In this document: positions 12,045-22,613 of the stretch, one piece after another
How positions within the stretch are numbered: position 1 is the stretch's first letter
How the letters are laid out: each line of letters opens with the position of its first letter
Source of the DNA: Utricularia gibba
Taxonomy: Eukaryota > Streptophyta > Magnoliopsida > Lamiales > Lentibulariaceae
Length of the DNA: 64,000 bases
Reading direction: 5' to 3'
NCBI GenBank assembly: GCA_002189035.1
Contig: CM007989.1
Span: 5,363,001 to 5,427,000, forward strand
Made by a program: the position numbers and the translations under genes
Notes under the pieces: generated by a model
Database searches by the model: none
Told to the model about the DNA's origin: nothing
Seen by the model: only the letters and a program-made list of their open reading frames with translations

Positions 12045-12492
12045 GATAACTTTTTTGACCTCAAGTTTAAGCTTACTTGCATGGCTGTCATATTCGAGAT
12101 TTTGCTACTGACACTTGGTTAGCTTCCCATAGTAGCATCTCGAAGATGAGTCATCCAGTGAATCGATTCTCTAATCGACACCCATACATAGGTTCTAGTA
12201 ATCTCATTACATCAATTGTGATAACCATTGCCGAAACTGTTTAGGGAACTTAATGTGTGCCAGCTTATCCGTATTTGTGATATCCTCATTTTACAAATAC
12301 TCTAGCCAGGGAGATTTAACTTGATCATGAGTGCTTGAAGAATTTCACATTATGATCTCATCATAATTTCTATAGCACATAGATCAAGTAGGGGATTTTA
12401 TCAATGATATAAATTTGATCACAATTCAAAGTAAATATCAAAAGATAAGATTTTCCAATGAGTTGATTGTCTCTAGAACACATACACTAACG
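12045..12492 (-). repeat. Ty1/copia 3' LTR, truncated
   Basis: On the - strand it starts at about 12492 (GTTAGTGTATGTG) after the polypurine tract AAGTGGGAGAT. It runs left to about 12045, where the LTR-like repeat cuts it to roughly a third of the length of the 7724 copy. Confidence 0.75.
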
Positions 12493-15190
12493 ATCTCCCA
12501 CTTGTACTAGAGCCAATTAATCATGTATCTTATACCAATGGACTCTATGTACTCCATGGACGCCCTAGTTCCATTGTGAATGAGCAGTCTTGCTTAGAAC
12601 TTTTCTAAGCGACTGCACCTCCATTTAGGGTGAATATGTATCTTGATTGAGACGTCAAGTCAAATGAGATTTGAAACATATTCTCCCATTTCGAGATCTT
12701 GACCACCATAAATCAGGAACATGTCTTTAGTACTTCTTAAGTACTAAAGAATGCTCTTGAGTGCAGTCCAATGATCCATTCTAGGGTTCGACTCATATCT
12801 GCTTGTAACACTTAAAGCATATGACACATCTGGTCTAGTACACAACGTGATATACATTATTGACCTAATAGGAGAAGCATGTGGGATTCGAGCCATCTAA
12901 TCCATATTTTCTTCTATTTTGGGGCACATCACTTTTGATAGTGAGTTATGTGTCATGGGCAATAAACCTCTTTTGGAATCAGCCATGTTAAACCTCTTTA
13001 ATACTTTATCGATGTAGGTCGATTATGATAATCCAATAAGTTTCTTTGATCTATCCCTATAGATCTTTATGCCCTATATATAAGCCACATCTCCAAGATC
13101 TTTCATTGAAAAGCTCTTGGATAACCAGATTTTTACTGATTGCATTGTTGCAACATCGTTTCCCATTACTAATATGTCATCCACATATAGTATGAGAAAT
13201 ACGATTGCCAAGCCATCTACCTTATTGTATACACAAGGTTCATATTCATTTTGAGAGAAACCAAACTCTTTGATTGTCTCATCAAATTTGATGTTCCAAC
13301 TTCTTGAAGCTTGCTTTAGCCCATAGATGGATTTGTTCAGTTTACACACTTTACTAGGATCTTGTGTGAAACCTTCAGGTTGTGTCATGTACACTTCCTC
13401 AGCTAAATTTCCATTTAGGAAGGCTGTTTTCACATCCATCTGCTATATCTCATAATCAAAATGAGCAGCAATGGCAAGTAAAATTCGAATGGACTTCAGC
13501 ATAGCAATAGGCGAGAAGGTTTCGTCGTAATCAACACCTTGTTTTTGACGATACCCTTTTGCCACAAGTCATGCCTTATAGGTAGATATATTTCCATCCA
13601 TGTCAGTTTTCCTTTTGAATACCCATTTGCATCCAATAGGATTTACTCCCTCTGGAGCATTGACCAATGTCTATACATTGTTCTCATACATGGAATTCAT
13701 TTCTGCCCCCATGGCAACAAGCCATTTACTTGACTCAGCACTATTGATTGCTTCGTCATAAGTCCGAGGTTCCTCATCTAATATGAGGTCTCCCATGCCT
13801 TCGGCATCAACAATGAAACCATATCTCATAATAGGGTTACGTTGTCGGACTGATCTTCTGACAGAAAACGTGCTTAGTATATTTGGCAAGTCAGATTGCT
13901 CAAGTTGATTGCTCACTGGTACATTACCAGCTTTCTGGGACACAATTTCGAGATGTTGAGCCTAGATTACCTTTTGAGTCACCCACTGGCATCTCTATAG
14001 GTGTCACTGGCTCGTTCTCAAACATCTCCTCAAGTTCAAAACGACTCCCACTTGCTTCTTTGACAAGAAACTCTTTCTCTAAAAAGACAGCATTCCTCGA
14101 GATGAAAACCTTTCCCTCTTGAGGATTATAGAAGTAGTATCTCATGGTTTCTTGTGGATATCTCAGAAAGAAACACTTGTCAAATTTGTTCTCTAACTTA
14201 TCTGACTTCAACCTTCTTACATAAGCAGGGCATCCCCAAGCTTTGAGATAGGAGAAACTCGGTTTTCTGCCTTATCTCATAAGGAGTGGTTTCAACCGAT
14301 TTCGATGGGGCTTTGTTCAAAACATGAGCCGCTGCCTCTAAAGCATATCCCCACATGGACTTTGGTAGTTCTGCAAAACTCATCATGGATCGAACCATGT
14401 CAAGAAAAGTTCGATTTCTCCTCTCAGAAACACCATTGTGCTCAGGTGTATTAGGAGAAGTTCTTTTTGAGACAATACCATTGTCCTTTAGATGATTCTT
14501 GAATTCATTACTCATGTATTCCCCACCACGATCTGATCGAAGTTTCTTGATGGAACGCTCAAGCTGGTTCTCGACCTCCATCTGACACTCTTTGAAATTT
14601 TTAAAGGTTTCAGATTTTCGTTTCATCAAGTAGATGCATCCATATCTTGAATGGCCATCTATAAAAGTGATGAAATACGAGAAACCCCTCTAACAGTGAT
14701 GCTCATTGGACCACATATATCAGAATGTATTAAATCCAATAAGTTTTCAGCTCTTGCTCCTTTTCCTAGAAAATGTTGCTTTGTCATTTTGCCCAATAAA
14801 CAAGATTCGCATGTTTCATAAGATTCAAAATCTTCTGAGTCCAAATATCCCAATCGATATAAGTAATCAACACGCTTCTTGTTTATATTGCCTAAACGAC
14901 AATGCCAGAGGTAAGAATTCAAGACATTGTCAATCCTTGGCCTTTTATGCACATGTTAATCTGTTCCGAATCATGCTGATCCAAAACATATATTCCGTTT
15001 ACTATCGTAGCAGTACCATAATGCACATTCCCTCATCGTATGGAACAACAATTGTTCTTTGTAAAAACTCGAAACCAATCTTGTCCAAACAAGAAATAGA
15101 GACGATGTTCTTAGACAATGAGGGAACACAATAAACAGAATCTAATTCAAGAGATAATCCAGAAGGTAGGACGATGTGGTAAATCCCAAC
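12493..15190 (-). pseudogene. Ty1/copia pol: integrase, reverse transcriptase, RNase H (decayed)
   Basis: From right to left on the - strand: protease/linker end near 15000-15180 (GLSLELDSVYCVPSLSKNIV), GAG-pre-integrase and integrase zinc finger at 14952-14659 (WHCRLGNINKKRV...CESCLLGK), integrase core at 14629-14198 (LRSDRGGEYMSNEF, PEHNGVSERRNRT), RT at 13439-13074 ([27 protein letters not shown]) and an RNase H stretch ending about 12640. The YVDD box and DDE residues are intact, but frameshifts break the polyprotein into at least five pieces. Gag and the 5' LTR are absent. The right edge abuts PIF ORF1 at about 15190. Confidence 0.9.
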
Positions 15191-16320
15191 TGCCATGGCA
15201 GCAAATAAAAAATAAGTGGAATAGCCTTCGAGAATATTGGAGCGTGTATAAGGGGCTAAGGAATATGATTGGAATAGGATGGGAGGTTGATGGATGGACA
15301 ATGAAAATGGATCCAGAATGGTGGAAACTACGAATTGAGGTTAATATATTTTTTAAAAGATCATATGCTTATCAATATTAGTATGTTTTGTTCTTTTTTA
15401 ATGGCTATTGATTTCTTCTATTGAATAGCATGTTAATTTGCTTTTCTTATGCTGTAGACTTGTTCCAAAAAGTAGCAGGTTTCATTTTTTTTTAATTATA
15501 TATGATTCTGACTTCATACATGTGTTAATTAAATGAATTAGATACATATTATTCATTAGCTTTTATGTTATCAATATTAGTATATGTTAATAGTTTTGAA
15601 ACTTTTACAAAATATTAATGTTCTTTTAGTTTTTTAAATATATCATGTTTTTATATTTTCACATTCATCTCATTTTAATTACAATTCTTTTGTTGCAGGA
15701 AAATGTTGTAGCTGCCAAGTTCAAGAATAAACCACCTATATTTCATGAGTTGATGCAAAGAATATTTGATCCCGTGGTTGGATATGCACCTGAGCGTTAT
15801 GTGCCAAATGCAGGGATACAACAACAAGATAAAAAAGAGAACAATTCAGATGAAGTAACTCTTGGTGAAACTACTTGTCTTTCAGACCCATGAAGGTGTC
15901 ATAACTGATTTGAATATTTAAGAGCAACCAACACCAGCATCATCTAAGAAAAAACAAACTGTTCATTGTAGGAATAGTGACTGTATAGCAGCATCTTCGG
16001 AAAGATGGGCCAAGGGATTAGAGGCAATTTCTGCAGCTATTGTAAGAAAAGAAAAATTTTCAACAGCTACTTGCATGAAACAATTGGTAAATACAACAGG
16101 GATCGTTGAGGGGAGCGATATGTGGCTCCGTGCTATTGATTTATTTTACTATTCTAGCAACAGGGAGATCTTTATGATGATCGAGAGTCATAATGCACGT
16201 TGTCGATGGATTATGCATGCATCTTCTAAGCTTGATGCAACGACATCAAGTGAATCACCCAGAGCTAGTCGATCTGATTACAATGACTTGGGCACTGTGC
16301 TTGGAAGCTTGTTCTATTAA
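15190..16320 (+). pseudogene. ORF1 (Myb/SANT-like) 3' part of PIF copy 1
   Basis: The frame resumes at about 15195 with WQQIKNKWNSLREYWSVYKG and continues to WTMKMDPEWWK, the C-terminal half of the Myb/SANT-like domain (Myb_DNA-bind_3 type). An intron-like AT-rich gap of about 340 bp follows. Exon-like segments at about 15700-15893 (KFKNKPPIFHELMQRIFD) and about 15985-16320 (SSERWAKGLEAISAAIV, then LRAIDLFYYSSNREIFMMI) match the rest of PIF ORF1. A stop near 15893 breaks it. Confidence 0.75.
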
Positions 16321-16364
16321 ATTTTGACTTTGTTGTATTTTGAATTGTTGCTTTAAATGATGCA

Positions 16365-17538
16365 TGATAACACATATTTTTGAGTGGCTCAAGGCAAGGA
16401 ATTTACTCATTTTGTGCTACAAAAATTAAGCTTAATTGTCTGTTTTTATATTTTTGCACATAAATACCGTAGGAGTGCACTTTTAGTCTTAGTTGGGACT
16501 AAATCTGCGATTTAGTCCAAACCTTCTAACAGTTCCCTTCAAGCAATGCAACATAGGTCGCAACAAAAATCCCAAGGAGTCGAGTATGAACAGTGTGGTG
16601 GTAGAGAAGGTGACAAAAGTCTGAAAAAGAGTACACACAAAGTACAAGGAGGTGAAAAAGGGAGATTTTGGACAAAAAGGGAGCAAAGGTGGGGAGAGAA
16701 GGTAGATCTCCCCTTAAAGACTCACGAACAACTTTTTGGAGAAGGTTTTCTGGGGAGGAAGAAGGATGAAGACGAACAGGAATTAAGCTCATGCTTGAAG
16801 ATTATTTTCTGTTTTTCAAGGATTATTACTCCTAGCTAAGATTAGCTAGCAGTGTTTTCTAGTTTTCTGTCAAACATTTCAGTTTCCTGCTTGTTTATTT
16901 TCTAGTAGTCTACTGAGACATGAATGCATTGTGGATGATGTTTTCTCTTCTATTTTCGTTTGTCTTAAGCATGAGTGGCTAAGAACTTAGGGGGGTGCCT
17001 TGGGGTGAATAGAGGAGAAATATGGTAATCCATCCTTAGACCTAATAAACCATAAGTAACGCCACTTCCTTAACAAACCAGAATAAATCTAGGAGGGGGA
17101 AGTAGTGAAATCCAACTTAACAACCCTAATTAGAGGTAGACCAAAGATTAGGAGGAAAAACAAGAATCCGGGTAGACCTAGATCTTGTGAGTTAGTTGTA
17201 TGATTTGTGGTTTGTGTGAGTTTGTTTAGTGATAAGTATACATCCCCTAGGAGTCCCAAGGCATCACCCATTTCATTCCAGAAACAATCGAACTCCAGAA
17301 CTTATTACTTCTCTTTACTGTATTTCATTTCAGTTCTGCCTTAGTCCTAGCTAAGACCAATTTTACCAACGTGACATTAATTTTATGCATTAACTTTCAC
17401 ATAGCAAGCACCTACTCTTCGTGTTCGACCCTAATCACTATGTTCATAATTGTTTTATGCTTGAAGATGTATTAGGTTATAAATTTATTTGATAGAAAAA
17501 AATACAATTTAATGACGCTGCTAATTTTTCGTTTATCA
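16365..17538 (+). mobile_element. Solo Athila-type LTR with ATGCA target duplication
   Basis: The element starts TGATAACACATATT at 16365 and ends CGTTTATCA at 17538, the same terminal pattern as the Athila-type LTR at 22614-25393 (TGATAGCACACAAA...TTTATC). It is flanked on both sides by ATGCA (16360-16364 and 17539-17543), an exact 5-bp duplication. It is 1,174 bp, with no internal genes. It sits between ORF1 and the transposase gene of PIF copy 1. Open frames inside it are not genes. Confidence 0.85.
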
Positions 17539-17679
17539 ATGCATTTCATAAAAACTAGTTTTCCACATTCTTCCTTATATTCATGAGTCAAAATATGAAA
17601 CACTCATCTTCATTTTGCTTTAGACATAATAATTAAAAAACTTTATTTTATAGATACATCAAATGCTTTTTGTTTTACA

Positions 17680-17810
17680 ATTGTGACCACTTGCTGGATA
17701 GATTTTTCAAAAGCTTTTTCATCTACTATTGTGGCCACTCATTGGATAGATTTTTTAAAAGCTTTTTCATCTACAATTGTGGCCACTCATTGGTAGATTT
17801 TTTTTTTGTT
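17680..17810 (+). repeat. ~48-bp tandem repeat, about 2.5 copies
   Basis: The block AGCTTTTTCATCTAC followed by ATTGTGGCCACTCATTGG recurs at 17712 and 17760, with a preceding diverged partial copy at about 17685. It lies just upstream of the PIF transposase gene. Confidence 0.75.
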
Positions 17811-18014
17811 CATAGGTTGGTAGATTTTTTTAATATTCTCTATAAATGGTCATTTTAGAGAACTCATTGGTCACCATTATCAAAATCTCATCTTTTAGAA
17901 ATTTTCCAACTCTTTCATGGCATCCTCTTCAAACCCAATGGGATGATTCTCAGAAAATAGTGATCATGACTCAAATCTCACTGAAAATGATAAACCGATG
18001 AAAAAAATAGTGAT

Positions 18015-19219
18015 GTGGAGCTTCAAAAGGTTCAAAAGCAAATGGCATTCTTAGGTGAAGGCTTTGAATTCTTCTCAATTATTCATGACTATCATAATAG
18101 TTATCTTGAGAAAAATAGAATTCATGATCGTCCGGTCTCAGGATGGAATTTGTTGTTACATATGTTAAATGGGAATGATATTCACGCATATCAGGATCTC
18201 CGTATGAAACCATCAGTATTCCTCTACTTTTGTTCATTACTTGTTGATGAATTTGGTCTATAAAAGAGGCCACACATCACAGTATAGGAAGAAGTTGCAA
18301 TTTTTATGAAAAATGTTGGCACACGGATGGGAAATCGTGTCTTACAAGAATATTTTCAAAGAGGGGGTGCTACTATAAGCAGAGCTTTTCATAATGTATT
18401 GAAAGCTTGTAATCGGATGGCCTCAGTCTTGATAGCACCCGAAGAGATTTCACACATGTCCCATCGTACATTAGAAATAAAACTTGCTATTTTCCATTTT
18501 TTCAAGGATGTATTGGAGCTATAGATGGAACTCATATCAAAGCTTGCATTCCAGCGGAGGAAAGAGTATGTTATATTGGACGAAAAGGAGTACCAACACA
18601 AAACATTTTGGCAGTTTGTGATTTTAATATGTGATTCACTTTTGTTGCTATGGGTTATGAGGAAATTACACATGATAGTAGGATGTTAATGGAATGTTTG
18701 CGCAATGCTAATGATAACTTTCCTCATCCACCTTTAGGTATCAATTTATTTTTTCTAAGCTCCTTATATCAGTTTTGTTTCAAACTAATGCTGCAAATGT
18801 AGGTAAATATTATTTGGTCGATGTTGGATTTACCAACACGACTGGTTACTTGGCACCATATCGTAGAACCCGTTATCACCTCCCAGAATGGCAACGAACA
18901 AGACGTGGATATACTCATCTTGAAGAGTTGTTTAACCACATGATACAAAACATTTTCATATTGTATGCCATATAATTTGAAGCTATGCCATCACGTATGT
19001 TTGGTAGTTGCAATTATGAGTATTCACAACTTCCTATGCCAAGTTTGTGCAGAAGATGATGGATCTGACCTCACTGAATGCAATGACTCAAATCCATTAC
19101 CTATAACTAATGATGATCCAGTTGAAGAGAATGAAATACTATATAAGTTGTCTTCGATGGAGACCATTCGAGACATAATTCGTGATCATCTTTGGAATGC
19201 TCATAATAGAAGGGTATGA
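18015..19219 (+). pseudogene. PIF/Harbinger DDE transposase (HARBI1-like), decayed
   Basis: N-terminal parts are readable at 18015-18260 and 18306-18520 (NRVLQEYFQRGGATISRAFHNVL). The first catalytic Asp is at about 18515-18545 (GAIDGTHIKACIPA), the second at about 18650-18690 (GYEEITHDSRMLMECL), and the GKYYLVDVGF...APYRRTRYHL stretch at 18800-18870. The C-terminal HNFL box is near 19020-19040. A stop follows QNILAVCDFNM at about 18632. The segment normally carrying the catalytic Glu between TRRGYTHLEELFNH and the HNFL box is shortened or missing. It is not functional. Confidence 0.85.
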
Positions 19220-19576
19220 GAAGTTGTTGCAACCAGCATTTGTAATCTTTGTAACCTATGTAATAATGTTTCATGTAATGATTTGTGTTTGGTAAGATTT
19301 ATGTGAAATTGAATAATATCAACTAGAAATTAGTCACTAAAGAATAATGAGGCTCACATCAAGTCTACGGCTATTGGGTTGGACAAAAAATTAAAAAAAT
19401 TATGGCAAGGAACACTTTTAATTTCTACATCTATTTCTAAATTTATTTATACATTTTTTTCTGGAATATTTTTAATTTCTATAAATTATTTCTACTCCTA
19501 CTTTATACTTTTAGGAAAGTAGAAATAGTCTGAAGAAATATTCCGGATCAATACTTAAGTATGTTGGGGATGTGAT

Positions 19577-20407
19577 GAACGTTGGAATGGGTTGCTAAAT
19601 GTTGCAGTCTAGCACATTCAACGCATCAAAAGAAAATTTATAACCTAGCTATTCTACTACGCAAATCACAGGAATTAATGTAGTGTGGCAAGCAAGGGTC
19701 GAATCCACATGAAATGGTTGTAATTTCTCGAAGTTCATTGCATTTACTGAAAACAGGGGGTTTCCTGGGGTTTAGTTCTAACGCGGGTAGGATCTAAAAT
19801 AACAATGACTAAAATAAACGAGTTGAAGGGTTGAAAAGGGACTGAAATTAACGTGAAGGTGCAGAAAACATAAAATAAAAGTAATTGATTGGATTTTACA
19901 CCAGGGTCTGGCTCTTGTGTCACTCAAGAGAGCCCTTAGGCTTAAACCCAGCTTGGAACGCTTAAAAACAGAGCATGGTTCGCAGGAACAGTAAAAGCGC
20001 GTTAAACTTAAAGGCAAACATGAAAGGCTTAGTCAAGAACATGATTAAACGCAGAAATAAGGTCTATAGAGGATTCATCGTTCACAACAAGGTGCAAGAA
20101 CATAACAGAAATCATGTAAACGTTGAAGGAAACAACATCTAGTTGTTAACGAAATAGAAGTGCAGAAAATAGAAAATGAAGTGTCTAGCGGTTGCTCTCG
20201 GTCGTAGATCTGCTGGAAATCAAGTTTTTGGGCGGAAAGACGGTGTAAACACGTAGATCTGGAGGTCGCCGGAGTCGTTCGCCGGAGGAACGGAGTTCTC
20301 CTTGCTCCCGGTCGCTATCTGTTCGCTATCTGTGCACTCTACGTGCACAGTGTACTCTCCTTCTTCTCTCCCTTCCTTTTCCCTTTTGCAGCTCAAAATT
20401 AAGGGTA
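19577..20407. repeat. Dispersed ~0.85-kb LTR-like repeat, copy 2
   Basis: This is the same sequence as 5607-6450, in the same orientation. It starts 33 bp after the right end of PIF copy 1. Beyond 20407 the two copies diverge; this one continues with a perfect 16-bp palindrome, ACTTTCGGCCGAAAGT, at 20435-20450. Confidence 0.6.
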
Positions 20408-21682
20408 GCATTGTCCTTTTTCAAAAGGGCGGCTACTTTCGGCCGAAAGTGACTTTTGTATAGCTTTTCTGTCTCCTTTGACTTGTCAACGCGGAAAGTG
20501 CGCTACTACAGTACTAGCTCTTACCCTGTTAAGACTTAAAACATAGACTAGACGAAATATTAGAGTTTTCGGTTCAATTGTTGCCAATTGAGCCTGTTTT
20601 CACAATAAATATATTTCAACAGTCTAAATATGTAAAAGAATACATTTTAGCACTCTAAGCAACATTTAACCCTACAAAACACACTTAAAAATATATATAA
20701 AAACACAATAAAAACAGTGTTATCAGGATGATAGTTGTATCTTTCGCTACTTTTAGAGTCGTAATAATGCATAGAAAGCCGCTGTGGAGCTACATAATTC
20801 GTGTGGGGGGTTTGTCATAAAAATACTCTATTGAGTATATTACCCTCCCAAAAATACTCTATAAATAACAAACATAGAAGTCATGACATTAGTAAAACAA
20901 AAAGTTTCATATTTCGTTGCGAGAAAGAATAAAAATGGGTTGTGGACACAATCGTTACGTGGTAATTGCTTCAAGAATTCACAAATGATATAATATGAAC
21001 AAAGAATAATAAAATTTAATAAAGTGAAATCCAAGAGCATCAATCAACTCCTACTTTTTAAAGATATCGAAAAAATTATTGAAAATATCTCATAATTGTT
21101 CAAAAATGGAATACAAAATCTAAAATATATAATCAAAAAAATATATATATCTTTTAATAATGAAACTGCAATAAGTATTCAATTCAGATAACTATTATTA
21201 CATATTTATTAAATATGTAATAACATTACAACATTTAAATAATAAAAACATTATACTGAGTCTTTAAACGTGTTCGACACAGCTATACTTCACCTTGTGT
21301 GCAATCATTAATCAGAGAAAACAACAAGATTGTAATTTGATAATACAATTTTGGGAAGTCTTGTTGTGCTAATTAAATGTAATTATGTGAAAAAATCATT
21401 TACAAGCTACAAAAAATAAATTCAAAGCATATGATGATTGGAAACATGCTAAATTATATTTATGTGGTATTTAATAAAACAAATTGGCTATTTGTAACAT
21501 TTAACAACACACGCTACAACATTTCTTTTAGAAATTGATACTTCATTCTGTTAGTTTTGATTGTGATGATATATGCAAGCTTGAAAACTTGTTTTTCGAT
21601 ATTGATAGATGGATTCTAAGTAATACTTATTATGTATACTTTTTTGCATGCAAAATTCATAACTTAATTAGATAATTACAAA
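20408..21682. other. AT-rich stretch, no gene seen
   Basis: Apart from the palindrome at 20435-20450 and simple A/T-rich sequence I see no coding pattern, RNA gene or recognisable repeat. It may be the remainder of the repeat to its left or unconstrained intergenic DNA. Confidence 0.5.
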
Positions 21683-22564
21683 TTAAGGTTGTGCTACATA
21701 GGGTTTTTGAAAGTTTAGGTTTTTTGTGAGTTCAGACTTTGAAACCCTGGGCTTGTTCTCTACTTCATACATTCTCTTGTTTGAGGCTTGCTTCCTGATA
21801 ATATATCTCGAATGCTCAGTCAACTTCTCAAGCAAGGAAAGAACTCGGGTTGATGTCTTTTTCCTTAAAAATCCTCCGACTGCTGAATTTATCATGGCTC
21901 GGTCAGTACATAAAAGTCCATCATAGAAATATTTAACCAAAGCATTGGTCTAAAAACCATGGTGTGGACAGGAATCCAAAAAATGATTAAATCTTTCCCA
22001 ATATTCATGCAATGATTCTCCACTCATTTGTTCAACATCATTAATCTCTTTTCTTAACCCTTAAACCTTGGAAGCTCGAAAATATTTGCTCAAAAACACC
22101 CTCATTCCAGCCCAATTAGTTATGCTTCCAGGCCTTTGTGAGTTGAACCACGTTTTAGCTCCTCCTTCCAAAGTAAATTGGAAGGCTTTCAAACAAATTC
22201 AATCTTCAATCATTTCATCTCCCTTGAATGATGTGCATACCGTTGTCACGTTGTCTAGATGCTCATGGGGGTTTTCTCATAATTTCCCATAGAATTTAGG
22301 CAAAAAGTTGATCATCGCTGGTTTCAATTCGTTTGCTCCATCCTCTACAAATTTGATGCATAGACCCCTGTAAGTGTGATCAGCAGCATTTAATTCGTTC
22401 AAGGTCTTTTTAGATTCATCCATTCTAAAATCGTTGTTGGTCTCGGGTTGGAGCTGTCTCAATCTACTTGCCTCCCTAACTTTTGCCCTGTTCTTGCTGA
22501 TAGTTCTCTCGATTTCTGGGTAGAAAACAAGATTACCTGCTCCAGAAGAATGTAAATGCATCAA
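21683..22564 (-). pseudogene. Athila-type gag, partial
   Basis: Read on the - strand from 22564, the frame gives FVEDGANELKPAMINFLPKF, then with one frame change LKAFQFTLEGGAKTWFNSQ at about 22140-22200 and MSGESLHEYWERFNHFLD at about 21990-22040, then MVKYFYDGLLCTDRAMINSA from 21940. This is the retrotransposon gag capsid domain of Athila-like Ty3/gypsy elements. The stop after RASKV (near 22062) and a frameshift break it. Everything downstream (protease, RT, integrase, 3' LTR) is gone, cut near 21690. Confidence 0.85.
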
Positions 22565-22593
22565 CTAAAAACACAAAAAAATTAAACACCACT

Positions 22594-22610
22594 CCCCGGC
22601 AACGGTGCCA
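22594..22610 (-). promoter_or_regulatory. Primer-binding site of the Athila-type element
   Basis: The - strand reads TGGCACCGTTGCCGGGG immediately inside the LTR. Athila elements use a TGGCGCCGTTGCC-type site for tRNA priming of reverse transcription; one G-to-A change is seen. It fixes the orientation (- strand) and the inner LTR edge. Confidence 0.75.
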
Positions 22611-22613
22611 ATT

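Larger units (their letters stand above)
10575..19544 (+). mobile_element. PIF/Harbinger transposon copy 1, split by nested insertions
   Basis: The pieces of one PIF/Harbinger element lie on the + strand: an ORF1 start at 10881, the rest of ORF1 at 15190-16320, the DDE transposase at 18015-19219, and a right terminal inverted repeat ending GAAATATTCC at 19544. The left part from about 10575 matches, in reverse complement, copy 2 at 25.6-26.8 kb. Inserted within it are an LTR-like repeat (10991-about 12040), a copia element (about 12045-15190) and a solo Athila-type LTR (16365-17538). Confidence 0.75.

Noticed and set aside
16490-17360. GTCTTAGTTGGGACTAA near 16490 and its inverse near 17345 looked like terminal inverted repeats of a small DNA transposon.
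   Set aside because: Both lie inside the solo LTR 16365-17538, whose ends and ATGCA duplication are exact; the inverted match is internal to the LTR.
18015-18275. Open frames on both strands could suggest a host gene here.
   Set aside because: The + strand frames line up with HARBI1-type transposase; the - strand frame is its shadow.
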